Shown here: positions 15,069 to 22,176 of the stretch, one piece after another | Layout: each line of letters starts with the position of its first letter | Numbering within the stretch: the stretch's first letter is position 1 | DNA from: Flavobacterium pectinovorum | GTDB taxonomy: Bacteria; Bacteroidota; Bacteroidia; Flavobacteriales; Flavobacteriaceae | DNA: 46,719 nt | Direction of reading: 5' to 3' | Assembly: GCF_006438875.1 (NCBI RefSeq) | Contig: NZ_RCZH01000011.1 | Span: forward strand, 163,826-210,544 | Notes under the pieces: generated by a model | What the model was told of the DNA's origin: nothing | Databases searched by the model: none | What the model saw: the letters and a program-made list of their open reading frames with translations, nothing else | Made by a program: the position numbers and the translations under genes

Positions 15069-16163
15069 ATGCTTAAAAAAAACAAATCCCAAGTTTTATT
15101 TTTTATTCTTTTAAATTTATTTTTTACCCTTAATTCATTTTCACAAAAGAATGTTTATGCCGGAATCGAAATCGGACGCAGAGCAATAAAAGTTTCTGTT
15201 TTGGAAGTAAATAATATCAAAAAAGCCGACTATGATATTCTTTATTTCGCAAATGAAAGAATTAGTCTTGCTGATCATATTGGTACTTTAGGCGAACTTC
15301 CTCAAGAAGATATCAATAAAGTTACCGTTATAATTGTTGATCAATTGAAGAAAATCAAAGAGGAATTTAAACTACGCGAAGAAAATATCTTTATAGTGGC
15401 TGCTCCTGTTTTCTCTTCTGCTCGTAACATTGATGTTTTAAAAAATAAGATTGCTTCGCTAACCAATAAAAGTTTTGATATTATAAATGTTAATGAAGAA
15501 GCTAAAATGTTAGTTAAAGGTGCTATTCCGCCTGTTGATTATTCTAATGCTTCACTACTTGATATTGGTGCTCAAACTACCAAAGGCGGATACATTGACG
15601 AGCTTGAAGATAACAAATTGGAGTTTGTGCCTTTGGAGCTTGATTTTGGTACAATGACACTTACAGATGCCGTAAAGAAAACGGTTGTAAATCCAAATCA
15701 AGCAAATGATATGTCGACGTTTCAGGAAAAATCTTTTGATTATAACCCTGTTCTACGCAAGAAGATTAAAGAAATGCTGGATGCAAATCCTCTTTTGCTA
15801 AAAAAGGAAAAAATCTATTTATCAGGTGGAGCTGTTTGGGCTTTTGCAACGCTTTATTATGATGAAGATATTAAAAATCACTACATTACACTAACTCTGG
15901 AAGACGTTATCAATTATGATGCAATCCTGAAAAATAATTTTGTAAAGTTTACTAACCTTGCTAAAACCAATAAAGAAATTGCGAGAGTTTTGAGTACATA
16001 TGACCAGAAATATCTTATTTCGGCAAATAACATTCTTCAGAACTTCTTGGAAAGTATTCCAAATTTAGAAACTAAGAAAGTATACTTTGTTAAAGATGGT
16101 CAGGTAACATGGCTTATGTCATACATTGCAGATCGTTCTAAAAAAGTAAATACTAATTTTTAA
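15069..16163 (+). CDS. Exported Ppx/GppA-like (ASKHA-fold) protein
   Basis: A 364-residue protein with a signal peptide (about 1-26, ending NSFSQ). The rest follows the Ppx/GppA phosphatase layout: phosphate-1 loop VYAGIEIGRRAIKVSVLEV (29-47), NVNEEAKMLVKGAI (140-153) like the EEA motif of Ppx, phosphate-2 loop LLDIGAQTTKGGYID (163-177), and adenosine-type loop LSGGAVWA (251-258). Normal members are cytoplasmic and hydrolyse polyphosphate or pppGpp. In phosphate 1 the usual acidic-then-GS/T pattern (DxGSxS) is here EIGRRAIK, so catalysis may be changed. Export of an ATPase-fold protein to the periplasm is odd, since nucleotides are scarce there. It is monocistronic and closed by a GAAA-loop terminator. 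Confidence 0.75.
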   Translation: MLKKNKSQVLFFILLNLFFTLNSFSQKNVYAGIEIGRRAIKVSVLEVNNIKKADYDILYFANERISLADHIGTLGELPQEDINKVTVIIVDQLKKIKEEFKLREENIFIVAAPVFSSARNIDVLKNKIASLTNKSFDIINVNEEAKMLVKGAIPPVDYSNASLLDIGAQTTKGGYIDELEDNKLEFVPLELDFGTMTLTDAVKKTVVNPNQANDMSTFQEKSFDYNPVLRKKIKEMLDANPLLLKKEKIYLSGGAVWAFATLYYDEDIKNHYITLTLEDVINYDAILKNNFVKFTNLAKTNKEIARVLSTYDQKYLISANNILQNFLESIPNLETKKVYFVKDGQVTWLMSYIADRSKKVNTNF

Positions 16164-16190
16164 AGTATCTTCTTTACAACATTACTAAAC

Positions 16191-16219
16191 AAAGCTTCAG
16201 AGAAATCTGGAGCTTTTTT
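16191..16219 (+). terminator. GAAA-loop terminator
   Basis: AAAGCTTCAGA, GAAA, TCTGGAGCTTT, T run; 27 bases after the stop of the exported ASKHA-fold gene. Confidence 0.85.
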
Positions 16220-16245
16220 GTTCTAAATGATACCTATTCTTTTTC

Positions 16246-16253
16246 TATATTTG
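16246..16253 (+). promoter_or_regulatory. Candidate -7 box of the CdiI-like gene
   Basis: TATATTTG matches TAnnTTTG, 52 bases before the ATG at 16306 and after the preceding terminator. A TTG at 16218-16220 is a little far for the -33 element. Confidence 0.4.
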
Positions 16254-16305
16254 AAAAAGAACAAACAGCATTTTTTCCACAGACTGACGTTAACGGCCAT
16301 TAAAT

Positions 16306-16989
16306 ATGACAAATCAAGATCTCAAATCACTTACACTTTATGATTTTTCAGTTGATTGGAATCAGAGTGATTTTGATACTAAAAATATCCATAAACCCAT
16401 TGCAGATTTATCTCTTGAAGATATTAATTGGTGTTTAAGAAAAAGACGCTTTCCAGATCAAATTATCGATATTACAATACAAAAAATAGAAACTGATTGG
16501 GAGAAAATAGATGTTTTTTATCCCACAACTTTATGTCACTGGTATGAGGATGCAATGAAAGAAATTGTAACCATACCTTTTGATTTTTGGCGATCAAGAA
16601 TTGCAACTTTTCATAAAATCCAAAAATTTATTGTTTCCTCAACAAAACGTAAAATTGAAGTTGAACAAACCATAATTGATCTTTTTATTAATCATAAACC
16701 AACTGCAATTAGTTGGACAAAAAAAGATTCTGATGATTTTGGCTTAGATCTTACCTATGCACAAGAAAGGGATTTAGGCGGAAACTTAATTCAAGCCTAT
16801 AACCAAATAAAGAGAGTAAAATATGCCTTAATGCATGGACAATCGGTATTTATTGAGCAGGAATACAAATCAATTTCAACTGACGAAGAATTATACATCT
16901 TTTTGCGCGATGAATACTCCGGATCTGAAGAATTTATCGAGGATAATATTATTGACGGATTAAAGAAAGAAAAACGAATTGTTTTTTAA
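16306..16989 (+). CDS. CdiI-like immunity protein
   Basis: A 227-residue cytoplasmic protein. Residues about 29-100 follow the pattern I know from the CdiI_2-type contact-dependent inhibition immunity family: a conserved Pro then L-S/T-x-ED (HKPIADLSLEDINW, 29-42), a helix ending in hydrophobic residues, FYPTTL (71-76), and IPFDFW (90-95). The C-terminal half is charged and ends in KKEKRIVF; I do not recognise it. Family members bind and neutralise a matching toxin from a neighbouring cell. No CdiA or other large toxin gene is present, so it would be an orphan immunity gene at the edge of the small-gene island that follows. Family call is by eye and moderate. Confidence 0.6.
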   Translation: MTNQDLKSLTLYDFSVDWNQSDFDTKNIHKPIADLSLEDINWCLRKRRFPDQIIDITIQKIETDWEKIDVFYPTTLCHWYEDAMKEIVTIPFDFWRSRIATFHKIQKFIVSSTKRKIEVEQTIIDLFINHKPTAISWTKKDSDDFGLDLTYAQERDLGGNLIQAYNQIKRVKYALMHGQSVFIEQEYKSISTDEELYIFLRDEYSGSEEFIEDNIIDGLKKEKRIVF

Positions 16990-17393
16990 AGATTTTTTAA
17001 GCTGCACCCTTATCCGAAGTTTCCTTTTAAAAATACTGAGCAAATATCTCTGACTTTTACTTTAAACTTAATAATCAATTATAATGATGTCTTGATTTAA
17101 GACATTTGCATTGCTTTTCATAAGAAACACTCTTCGGATAACAGATCAAAAAACATTCTCTTCCTAATAAAAAACAATCAGAAAATATTCTAAAACAAGA
17201 AACCTCGCCAATTGGCGAGGTTTCTTGTTTTTATTCTTTGTCGATTATCGTTGTCGGTGCAAAGTCAGAGACATTTGCACAGCAGCTACACTTTGCGCAG
17301 CGGGGGACATTTACGCAGCAGTTACACTTTGCGGATCTGGAGCAAAGTCAGAGACATTTGCACAGCAGCTACACTTTGCGCAGCGCGGGAACT
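16990..17393. repeat. Repeat cluster: REP-like copies and a 40-base palindrome
   Basis: Starts with an inverted REP-like piece (17038-17060) and a partial copy (17101-17139). A perfect palindrome of 40 bases follows at 17192-17231 (core CCTCGCCAATTGGCGAGG, arms reaching AAAACAAGAAA). Then come CTTTGTCGATTATCGTTGTC and three head-to-tail REP-like units at about 17260-17303, 17304-17342 and 17343-17388, each ending in CAGCAGCTACACTTTGCG or close to it. About 135 bases of this (17168-17305) recur at 18313-18450. Short open frames in this block are products of the repeats and are not genes. Confidence 0.8.
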
Positions 17394-18054
17394 CTTCGGA
17401 GAGCGGGGGGCGAATTCTAAAATATTAATCATTTGACAAGTATTCGTATTTTTTTAATTTTAAAATCTCGTTACTAATTTTTTTTATCCATTTATTTTGA
17501 TTGATATTATTTCCAAATACTTCACTATCATATAATTTATTTAAATCTTGGCTTTTCAAAATATTGGAATTATAAATTAAAGTATAATTTTCTTTATCAT
17601 AATTTTTCTTAATTCTTAAACTGTCAAAAGATTTCCTAATTTTCCTAGCATATAGTTCTGTGATATCAAAATGCAATTGTTCATGCGCTAAAAGCTGAAT
17701 ACTATTTGTTATACTCCAAGATTTGCTTTTTATAAAAATAGATACTAATTTATAATTAGTAATCATGTTTTTTGTAGTGCTATATTCAAATTTTATAGTC
17801 GAAGTAGTTCCTGCAACAATTAGTGAATCACTTCCATCAGGCATTCCTTTAAAATCCTCCCAAGTTAGTTTTCTATTTTTATCCCACAAAATTTCATCCT
17901 TTTCTTCATTAAACTTCTTACCTACAGAAAAGTTTGTCATTGAACAACAGGCAATAATCAACGGTACTATTAATATCACTCTTTCTATTTTCATTTTAAA
18001 ATATGTTAACGACTTTCAGCACTTGCACTTTTAGTATCCCCCCGCTCTCCGAAG
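17394..18054. repeat. 17-base perfect inverted repeat flanking the DUF922 gene
   Basis: CTTCGGAGAGCGGGGGG at 17394-17410 and its exact reverse complement at 18038-18054 bracket one gene. Related GCGGGG and CCCGCTC motifs bracket several following genes on the same strand, less perfectly. Confidence 0.75.
17425..17994 (-). CDS. DUF922 family lipoprotein, putative zinc protease
   Basis: A 189-residue protein with a lipoprotein signal (PLIIAC, Cys at about 16). After it comes ILWDKNRKLTWEDFKGMP (35-52), the hallmark of DUF922, and AHEQLHFDITELYARKIRK (103-121) with an HExxH zinc motif at 104-108. DUF922 proteins are considered putative zinc-dependent proteases of the envelope; substrates are unknown. 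Length is normal. The gene is bracketed by a perfect 17-base inverted repeat and by long direct repeats, so the whole unit looks like a discrete cassette. It is transcribed on minus as the last gene of the island. Confidence 0.8.
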   Translation of the reverse strand: MKIERVILIVPLIIACCSMTNFSVGKKFNEEKDEILWDKNRKLTWEDFKGMPDGSDSLIVAGTTSTIKFEYSTTKNMITNYKLVSIFIKSKSWSITNSIQLLAHEQLHFDITELYARKIRKSFDSLRIKKNYDKENYTLIYNSNILKSQDLNKLYDSEVFGNNINQNKWIKKISNEILKLKKYEYLSND

Positions 18055-18454
18055 TCTTATCTTATATAGGCTGCGCAAATATCTCTGACTTTGCGCTATT
18101 CTAAATAAATCATATCCTTCTTTAATCTTATTCTTTTAAATTCAAAAATAGATGATTTATTTTATTTATTAACTCGTTTAGAGCAAAAAGTCAGGAGACT
18201 TTTAGAAGATTTACGATTTATAAGTACAAAAAAAATGCACAAAGTCAGAGACATTTACACAGCTTTTAATAAGGAACGCTTTTTGGCAGAGTAAAATAAT
18301 ACTCTCTACTTAGTAAAAAACAATCAGAAAATATTCTAAAACAAGAAACCTCGCCAATTGGCGAGGTTTCTTGTTTTTATTCTTTGTCGATTATCTTTGT
18401 GGGTGCAAAAGTCAGAGACATTTGCACAGCAGCTACACCTTGCGTAGCGCGGAC
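18055..18454. repeat. Repeat cluster with second 40-base palindrome
   Basis: Holds an inverted REP-like copy (18069-18098), a long REP-like copy with its full lead (18208-18292, starting ATTTACGATTTATAAG), and a block at 18313-18450 nearly identical to 17168-17305, including a second perfect palindrome at 18338-18377. No gene in this gap of about 400 bases. Confidence 0.8.
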
Positions 18455-18802
18455 TTATTTTAAAGATTGGTATATGTACCCCATTAAAATAATCGATGAG
18501 TAAAATAATATTGTAAATAAAAATATAAAAATTAAAAAATTATATTTAGATTTTAAATTAATTTTAGAAAAAAAATAAAATACTATTGCAGCAAAGTACG
18601 GCAAAACAAATAAATTTATTAATTCAAGATAAACAGTTTCAACTGTCTTTTGTTGATATGTAACTAAGTCTATTAGATTTTTGTGAAAATTATCCTTGGT
18701 AATTTTCATACTCTCCCAAATAACATATATGTGAATATATTTAACTACACCTGATGTTATTATTGAAAAAAATAATAGTTTTAAAATTTCTTTATTTTTC
18801 AT
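18455..18802 (-). CDS. Small membrane protein, tandem paralogue 1
   Basis: A 115-residue protein with three probable membrane helices (about 7-27, 60-79 and 88-111) separated by an amphipathic, charged stretch (ESMKITKDNFHKNLIDLVTY). It is about 75 percent identical by eye to the next gene upstream (18953-19300), with the same length and no gaps. No family recognised. The two lie in a tandem duplication with a period of 498 bases that includes the flanking repeats. Membrane immunity proteins are often of this kind, but there is no direct evidence for that role here. Confidence 0.7.
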   Translation of the reverse strand: MKNKEILKLLFFSIITSGVVKYIHIYVIWESMKITKDNFHKNLIDLVTYQQKTVETVYLELINLFVLPYFAAIVFYFFSKINLKSKYNFLIFIFLFTILFYSSIILMGYIYQSLK

Positions 18803-18952
18803 TCTGATATATTTTTATTGTTTTCTACTACCCGCTCTTCAAAATCTCGCCAATTGGCGAGGTTTCTAGTTACTATTCCTTTGTCGATTATCGTTGTCGG
18901 TGCAAAGTCAGAGACATTTGCACAGCAGCTACACTTTGCGCAACTGGGGGAT

Positions 18953-19300
18953 TTATTTTAAAAGACTATAACAGTAACCAATTAAAATATACGTTATAAA
19001 AAATAATATCGTAAATAAAAATATAAACAATAAAAAATTATTTTTTGGCCTTAAATCAATTTTAGAAAAAAAATAAAATACTATTGCAGCTATATACGGC
19101 AAAACAAATAAATTTGCTGCTTCAAGATAAAGCGTTTCAATTGCTTTTTGTTGATATGTAACTAGATTTACTAAATTTTTGTGAAAATTATCTTTGGTAA
19201 TTTCCATACTCTCCCAAATAACAAATAAGTGAATATATTTAACTACACCTGCTGTTACTATTGAAAAAAATAATAGTTTTAAAAATTCTTTATTTTTCAT
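18953..19300 (-). CDS. Small membrane protein, tandem paralogue 2
   Basis: A 115-residue protein, the partner of 18455-18802, with three probable membrane helices and the conserved stretch ITKDNFHKNL, LVTYQQK and AAIVFYFFSKI. Differences between the copies are mostly conservative (Ile/Val/Leu, Lys/Arg, Asp/Asn), and both frames are intact, which suggests that both were kept under selection after duplication. Unknown family. It is followed on minus by a REP-like repeat and then by its paralogue, and preceded by a repeat module with CCCGCTCTCC. Confidence 0.7.
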   Translation of the reverse strand: MKNKEFLKLLFFSIVTAGVVKYIHLFVIWESMEITKDNFHKNLVNLVTYQQKAIETLYLEAANLFVLPYIAAIVFYFFSKIDLRPKNNFLLFIFLFTILFFITYILIGYCYSLLK

Positions 19301-19376
19301 TCTGATATATTTTTATTGTTTTCTACTGCCCGCTCTCCAAAATTTCGCCGATTGGCGAGGTTTCTTGTTACTATTC

Positions 19377-19480
19377 TTTGTCGATTTCCTTTGTGCCGCA
19401 CAAAAGGATTCGTGCAGGAGCGGGGGCAAAGTTAGAGACATTTGCGTAGTTTTTCATAAGGGACACTCTTTGCAGAGTTT
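19377..19480. repeat. Spacer module with hairpin and REP-like copy
   Basis: CTTTGTCGATTTCCTTTGTG, then a hairpin GCACAAAAGGATTCGTGC, then GAGCGGGGGC and a REP-like copy (19428-19480) ending CTTTGCAGAG. The first half is shared with the modules at 19866-19916 and 20290-20330. Confidence 0.7.
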
Positions 19481-19492
19481 GGGAGAACTCTA

Positions 19493-19840
19493 CTATTTAT
19501 AAACCTTACCTTCACATTCAAAATTAAAACTCAAAACAGTATCTTTTTTGTGAATACTAAAAATGAGTTCGCCTTTCTTCTTAATGATAGTATCTCCGAG
19601 CTCTATATGCTCTTTATAAATTGACCACCACAAATCACTTATTGGTGATTTACAATTGCATTTTTCTTTAGTAACTAGATTAACACCCTCATAACCAAAC
19701 CTTCCATCGTGAATTCCTGGCATTTTCTTAACAATTAATAAACATTCATCTTCTTTCATATCTTTGGCATTTACACTACAGTCACCTAAGAATACACATG
19801 AACATAAACATAAACACAATAATAAAATAATATATTTCAT
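19493..19840 (-). CDS. Small lipoprotein, unknown
   Basis: A 115-residue exported protein. The N-terminus is a lipoprotein-like signal rich in Leu and Cys (LLLCLCLCSC); more than one Cys could be the lipidated one. The mature part includes MPGIHDGRFGYEGVNL, KCNCKSP and GDTIIKKKGELIFSIHKKDT, and ends FECEGKVYK. The GD(S/T)IIKK element also occurs in the next protein upstream (19917-20237), hinting at a common beta-sheet fold. No named family recognised. It sits between two hairpin spacer modules on minus. Surface or periplasmic location is likely; role unknown. Confidence 0.7.
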   Translation of the reverse strand: MKYIILLLCLCLCSCVFLGDCSVNAKDMKEDECLLIVKKMPGIHDGRFGYEGVNLVTKEKCNCKSPISDLWWSIYKEHIELGDTIIKKKGELIFSIHKKDTVLSFNFECEGKVYK

Positions 19841-19865
19841 AAGTTTAATTTTTTAAAACCGCTAT

Positions 19866-19916
19866 TCTTTGTCGATTCCTTTCATCACACGAAAGAATTC
19901 GTACGTGAGCGGGGCG
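19866..19916. repeat. Spacer module with CACACGAAAG / TTCGTACGTG hairpin
   Basis: CTTTGTCGATTCCTTTCATC, then CACACGAAAGAATTCGTACG and TGAGCGGGGCG. It directly abuts the stop codon of the gene at 19917 and lies about 25 bases before the start of the gene at 19840. Confidence 0.65.
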
Positions 19917-20237
19917 TTAGTTAGGTAAGAGAGTAAAGTTTTTCTCGTATTTACCTTTCGGATTTTTTCTGTAAAAATATAACTTATCATCATTTTCTTT
20001 TTTTATAATAGAGTCTCCAATTTTTATATCGTCATAATACATAAATGTATAATTGCTCAAATTTATTAAATTTCCATCATTATAAAGAAACAATCGATTT
20101 GTGGGTGTTCTTTCAATATTTGTTATAATTAAGTCTATCGAGATATTTTTTTCCTGCACAGAAAAATATTTATTTATACAAACACCCATAATCCAAATGG
20201 CAAAAACAATTGTTAAGGGTAAAAACTTTAATTTCAT
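19917..20237 (-). CDS. Small single-anchor exported protein, unknown
   Basis: A 106-residue protein with an N-terminal hydrophobic anchor or signal (LPLTIVFAIWIMGVCI, about 6-21) and a periplasmic beta-rich domain containing YDDIKIGDSIIKKENDDKLY and ending FTLLPN. It shares the GDSIIKK element with its neighbour at 19493. I know similar short proteins from Flavobacterium islands but no assigned function. The stop codon overlaps the edge of a repeat module. Possible immunity or envelope protein; this is inference from context. Confidence 0.68.
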   Translation of the reverse strand: MKLKFLPLTIVFAIWIMGVCINKYFSVQEKNISIDLIITNIERTPTNRLFLYNDGNLINLSNYTFMYYDDIKIGDSIIKKENDDKLYFYRKNPKGKYEKNFTLLPN

Positions 20238-20289
20238 GAATTTATTTATTTTATATTAACGACTGCCTAACGGGATTCTATATGTCGTG

Positions 20290-20330
20290 CCTCCTTTGTG
20301 CCACACGCAAGGATTCGTGTGGGAGCGGGG
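20290..20330. repeat. Spacer module with CCACACG / CGTGTGG hairpin
   Basis: CCTCCTTTGTG, then the stem CCACACG and CGTGTGG around CAAGGATT, then GAGCGGGG. Third copy of the module, between the genes at 19917 and 20382. Confidence 0.7.
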
Positions 20331-20381
20331 ATTTTCTGTAAATGTTAGATGCAATAATTAATCACCAACACATCTGATACA

Positions 20382-20903
20382 TTACCTAGTTTCACTAAAC
20401 TTATAGTTTCTCTCCAAGGATTCTATAAATAATATTTTTAATTCTTCGTCATCAAACATATCCCCAATTATCTTGTATTTTAATTGAACACTTTCATCTT
20501 TATATGGATTAAAAAGAACTTCAAAAAGTGAACTGATTTCTTTTGAACAACCGATTACACTCAATTCATTTTCAAGAGAAACATATATTTCCCATAATTC
20601 TGAACTATCATTGATAAAAAAATTCAACATATAATACATTAATCCAGCCTCATTTACATTTGCACTCATTTCATAAAAATTACTAAGATTACTAGAATCT
20701 GTAAGCTCAATTCTATTTGGAACTAATGAATTGTATTCCAATGGCACTTCTAATTTTATTAATAATTTTTCAGAGTTTAATCTTTTACAAAAAATATTTA
20801 AATTTTTAGTGAATTTTTCGTTAAAAATAATATCATATTCTGTAAGTAAATAAAAATTATCATAATTTTTATTAAAAATATAATCTGGCAATTCTTTAAT
20901 CAT
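20382..20903 (-). CDS. Probable immunity protein of a truncated toxin
   Basis: A 173-residue acidic cytoplasmic protein (start MIKELPDYIFNKNYDNFYLL) with no signal or membrane helix. I recognise no family. Its start codon lies five bases after the stop of a 43-codon remnant (20909-21040) that looks like the C-terminal end of a larger protein, which is the usual order of toxin then immunity gene in polymorphic toxin loci. Acidic composition and size fit an immunity protein that binds a basic toxin tip; the remnant is indeed rich in Lys, Arg and Ser. This reading is inference from layout; the gene itself is well supported. Confidence 0.6.
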   Translation of the reverse strand: MIKELPDYIFNKNYDNFYLLTEYDIIFNEKFTKNLNIFCKRLNSEKLLIKLEVPLEYNSLVPNRIELTDSSNLSNFYEMSANVNEAGLMYYMLNFFINDSSELWEIYVSLENELSVIGCSKEISSLFEVLFNPYKDESVQLKYKIIGDMFDDEELKILFIESLERNYKFSETR

Positions 20904-20908
20904 TTTGC

Positions 20909-21040
20909 TTAAATATTAGGGAAACGAAATGAAATCTGTGTTCCTGATTTTTCAATTAATTTAACAGATGCTTTCCCTGTTGATTTTGATGCACGTTTCG
21001 AAAATCTATGTGACTTTGTGTCATTTCGAACAAATATAAT
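20909..21040 (-). pseudogene. Remnant of a toxin-like C-terminus
   Basis: On minus an open stretch of 43 codons with no start codon ends in a TAA five bases before the next ATG. It contains HRFSKRASKSTGKASVKLIE and then KSGTQISFRFPNI. It begins directly after an in-frame stop (21041-21043), so the upstream part of the gene has been lost or frameshifted. The basic, Ser-rich end resembles tips of polymorphic toxins, but I cannot name the family. Confidence 0.5.
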
Positions 21041-21294
21041 TTAAAAACGGAAAAATCCTAGAGCTCCAACTTTAATAAAAACAATATCAAAAATGGAGAA
21101 TTAATGAAATTTATAATTTCTCAATCATTTTAGGATTAAAAGATGCTTAAAGTCAGAAATATTTGCGCAGCTTTTCATAAAAATGTTTATCGTAACTTTG
21201 TTTAATGCTTATAGAAAGCCACTGCAATCTCAATTTCTCAATCATAAGACCTTCAATCTAAGTTTCAGTAAATCATAATCAATAAATTCAGAAT
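21041..21294. other. Intergenic remainder before the AraC gene
   Basis: Holds one REP-like copy at 21143-21186 (AGTCAGAAATATTTGCGCAG then CTTTTCATAA) and otherwise AT-rich DNA. No gene seen. The promoter of the AraC gene should lie here, but no full consensus was found. Confidence 0.5.
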
Positions 21295-22128
21295 ATGCGA
21301 TCTCTAAATACTTTACACCAAGAATTTGAAGTTCCCGCAGAGTTGCAGCATATGATTAAATGCTTTTGGTACGACAAAAGTGACTTTGGAGAAACAGAAT
21401 CAAGTTTTGAAATAATGCCTGATGGATACGCCGAGATTGTTTTTCATTTTGGAAATTCCTGCAGTATTTCTATTCATGGTGACTTTCAGCCGTTGCCTTC
21501 GCCTTTTATAATGGGATTACTCAATCAGCCCGCTGTTTTAAAAACAAATGGTTATTTAGAAATCATCGGAATCAGATGTTTTCCGTGGACCGTTTTTGAT
21601 TTACTCGGATTGCCTTCTGAAAAAAATGCTGCATCTATAGTAAAACATCCAATTGCTCAGCTTCAATCTACTTTAAACGAGTGTGTTCGTGGTAATAAAA
21701 TTGATAACGCAATTACCCTTATACAACATTATTTTTTGAATTCACAATTGCAAATTCCTCTTGACAATACATTATTTAAGGCAGGATTTGCAATGAGAGA
21801 TGCAAATGGCAATATGCCCGTAAATAAAGTTGCGGCTGCAGCACACGCAACGGTTCGTACGCTGGAAAGGAAATTTAAGCAGTCTTCCGCCCATACTGTC
21901 AAAGATGTTTCGGCGCTAATGCGATTTGAGCAAGTCCGAAATCAGTTATGGATTGATCCAAATTCTAATATTTCTGCCTTGGCCCAGGATCTTGGCTATA
22001 CAGATCAATCTCATTTAAGCAGGGAATTCAAACGCTACAGTGGGACTACACCGGCAGCATTTGCACGAAAAACAAAGAAAGAGCAACAAGCCATAAACAG
22101 CGATTTTGTCGCATTTGTACAATCCTAA
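21295..22128 (+). CDS. AraC family transcriptional regulator
   Basis: A 277-residue regulator. The N-terminal part (about 1-150) is the ligand-type domain common in flavobacterial AraC proteins (FEIMPDGYAEIVFHFGNSCS, FIMGLLNQPAVLKTNGYLEI). The C-terminal part (about 180-270) has two helix-turn-helix motifs: VRTLERKFKQSS and the AraC signature ending ALAQDLGYTDQSHLSREFKR YSGTTPAAF. It is followed after 48 bases on the same strand by the Tet(X)-like monooxygenase, so the pair may be one operon, with the regulator sensing a substrate of the enzyme. Both sides are bounded by REP-like elements. Confidence 0.92.
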   Translation: MRSLNTLHQEFEVPAELQHMIKCFWYDKSDFGETESSFEIMPDGYAEIVFHFGNSCSISIHGDFQPLPSPFIMGLLNQPAVLKTNGYLEIIGIRCFPWTVFDLLGLPSEKNAASIVKHPIAQLQSTLNECVRGNKIDNAITLIQHYFLNSQLQIPLDNTLFKAGFAMRDANGNMPVNKVAAAAHATVRTLERKFKQSSAHTVKDVSALMRFEQVRNQLWIDPNSNISALAQDLGYTDQSHLSREFKRYSGTTPAAFARKTKKEQQAINSDFVAFVQS

Positions 22129-22176
22129 TTTAATAGTATTCCTGAATTTTGTCTTTCAATACTACAATACAAAATC

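Larger units (their letters stand above)
18403..19360. repeat. Tandem duplication, period 498 bases, with one gene per unit
   Basis: Two units share the REP-like left flank (GTCAGAGACATTTGCACAGC), the 115-residue gene, the leader ATTCTGATATATTTTTATTG and the CCCGCTCT / GGCGAGG right flank. Start and stop codons of the two genes are each exactly 498 bases apart. The GGCGAGG palindrome is reduced to 16-18 bases in these units (18845-18860 and 19343-19360). Confidence 0.8.

Noticed and set aside
17212..17436. Three overlapping plus-strand open frames across the REP-like tandem units
   Set aside because: They are read through repeats in all three frames, have low-complexity products and no family match.
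20268..20350. Integron attC-like ends (ATCTAAC and GTTAGGC on minus) in one spacer of the small-gene array
   Set aside because: Only this spacer fits; the neighbouring spacers lack a matching GTTRRRY end, and no integrase is in the window. The match is probably chance.
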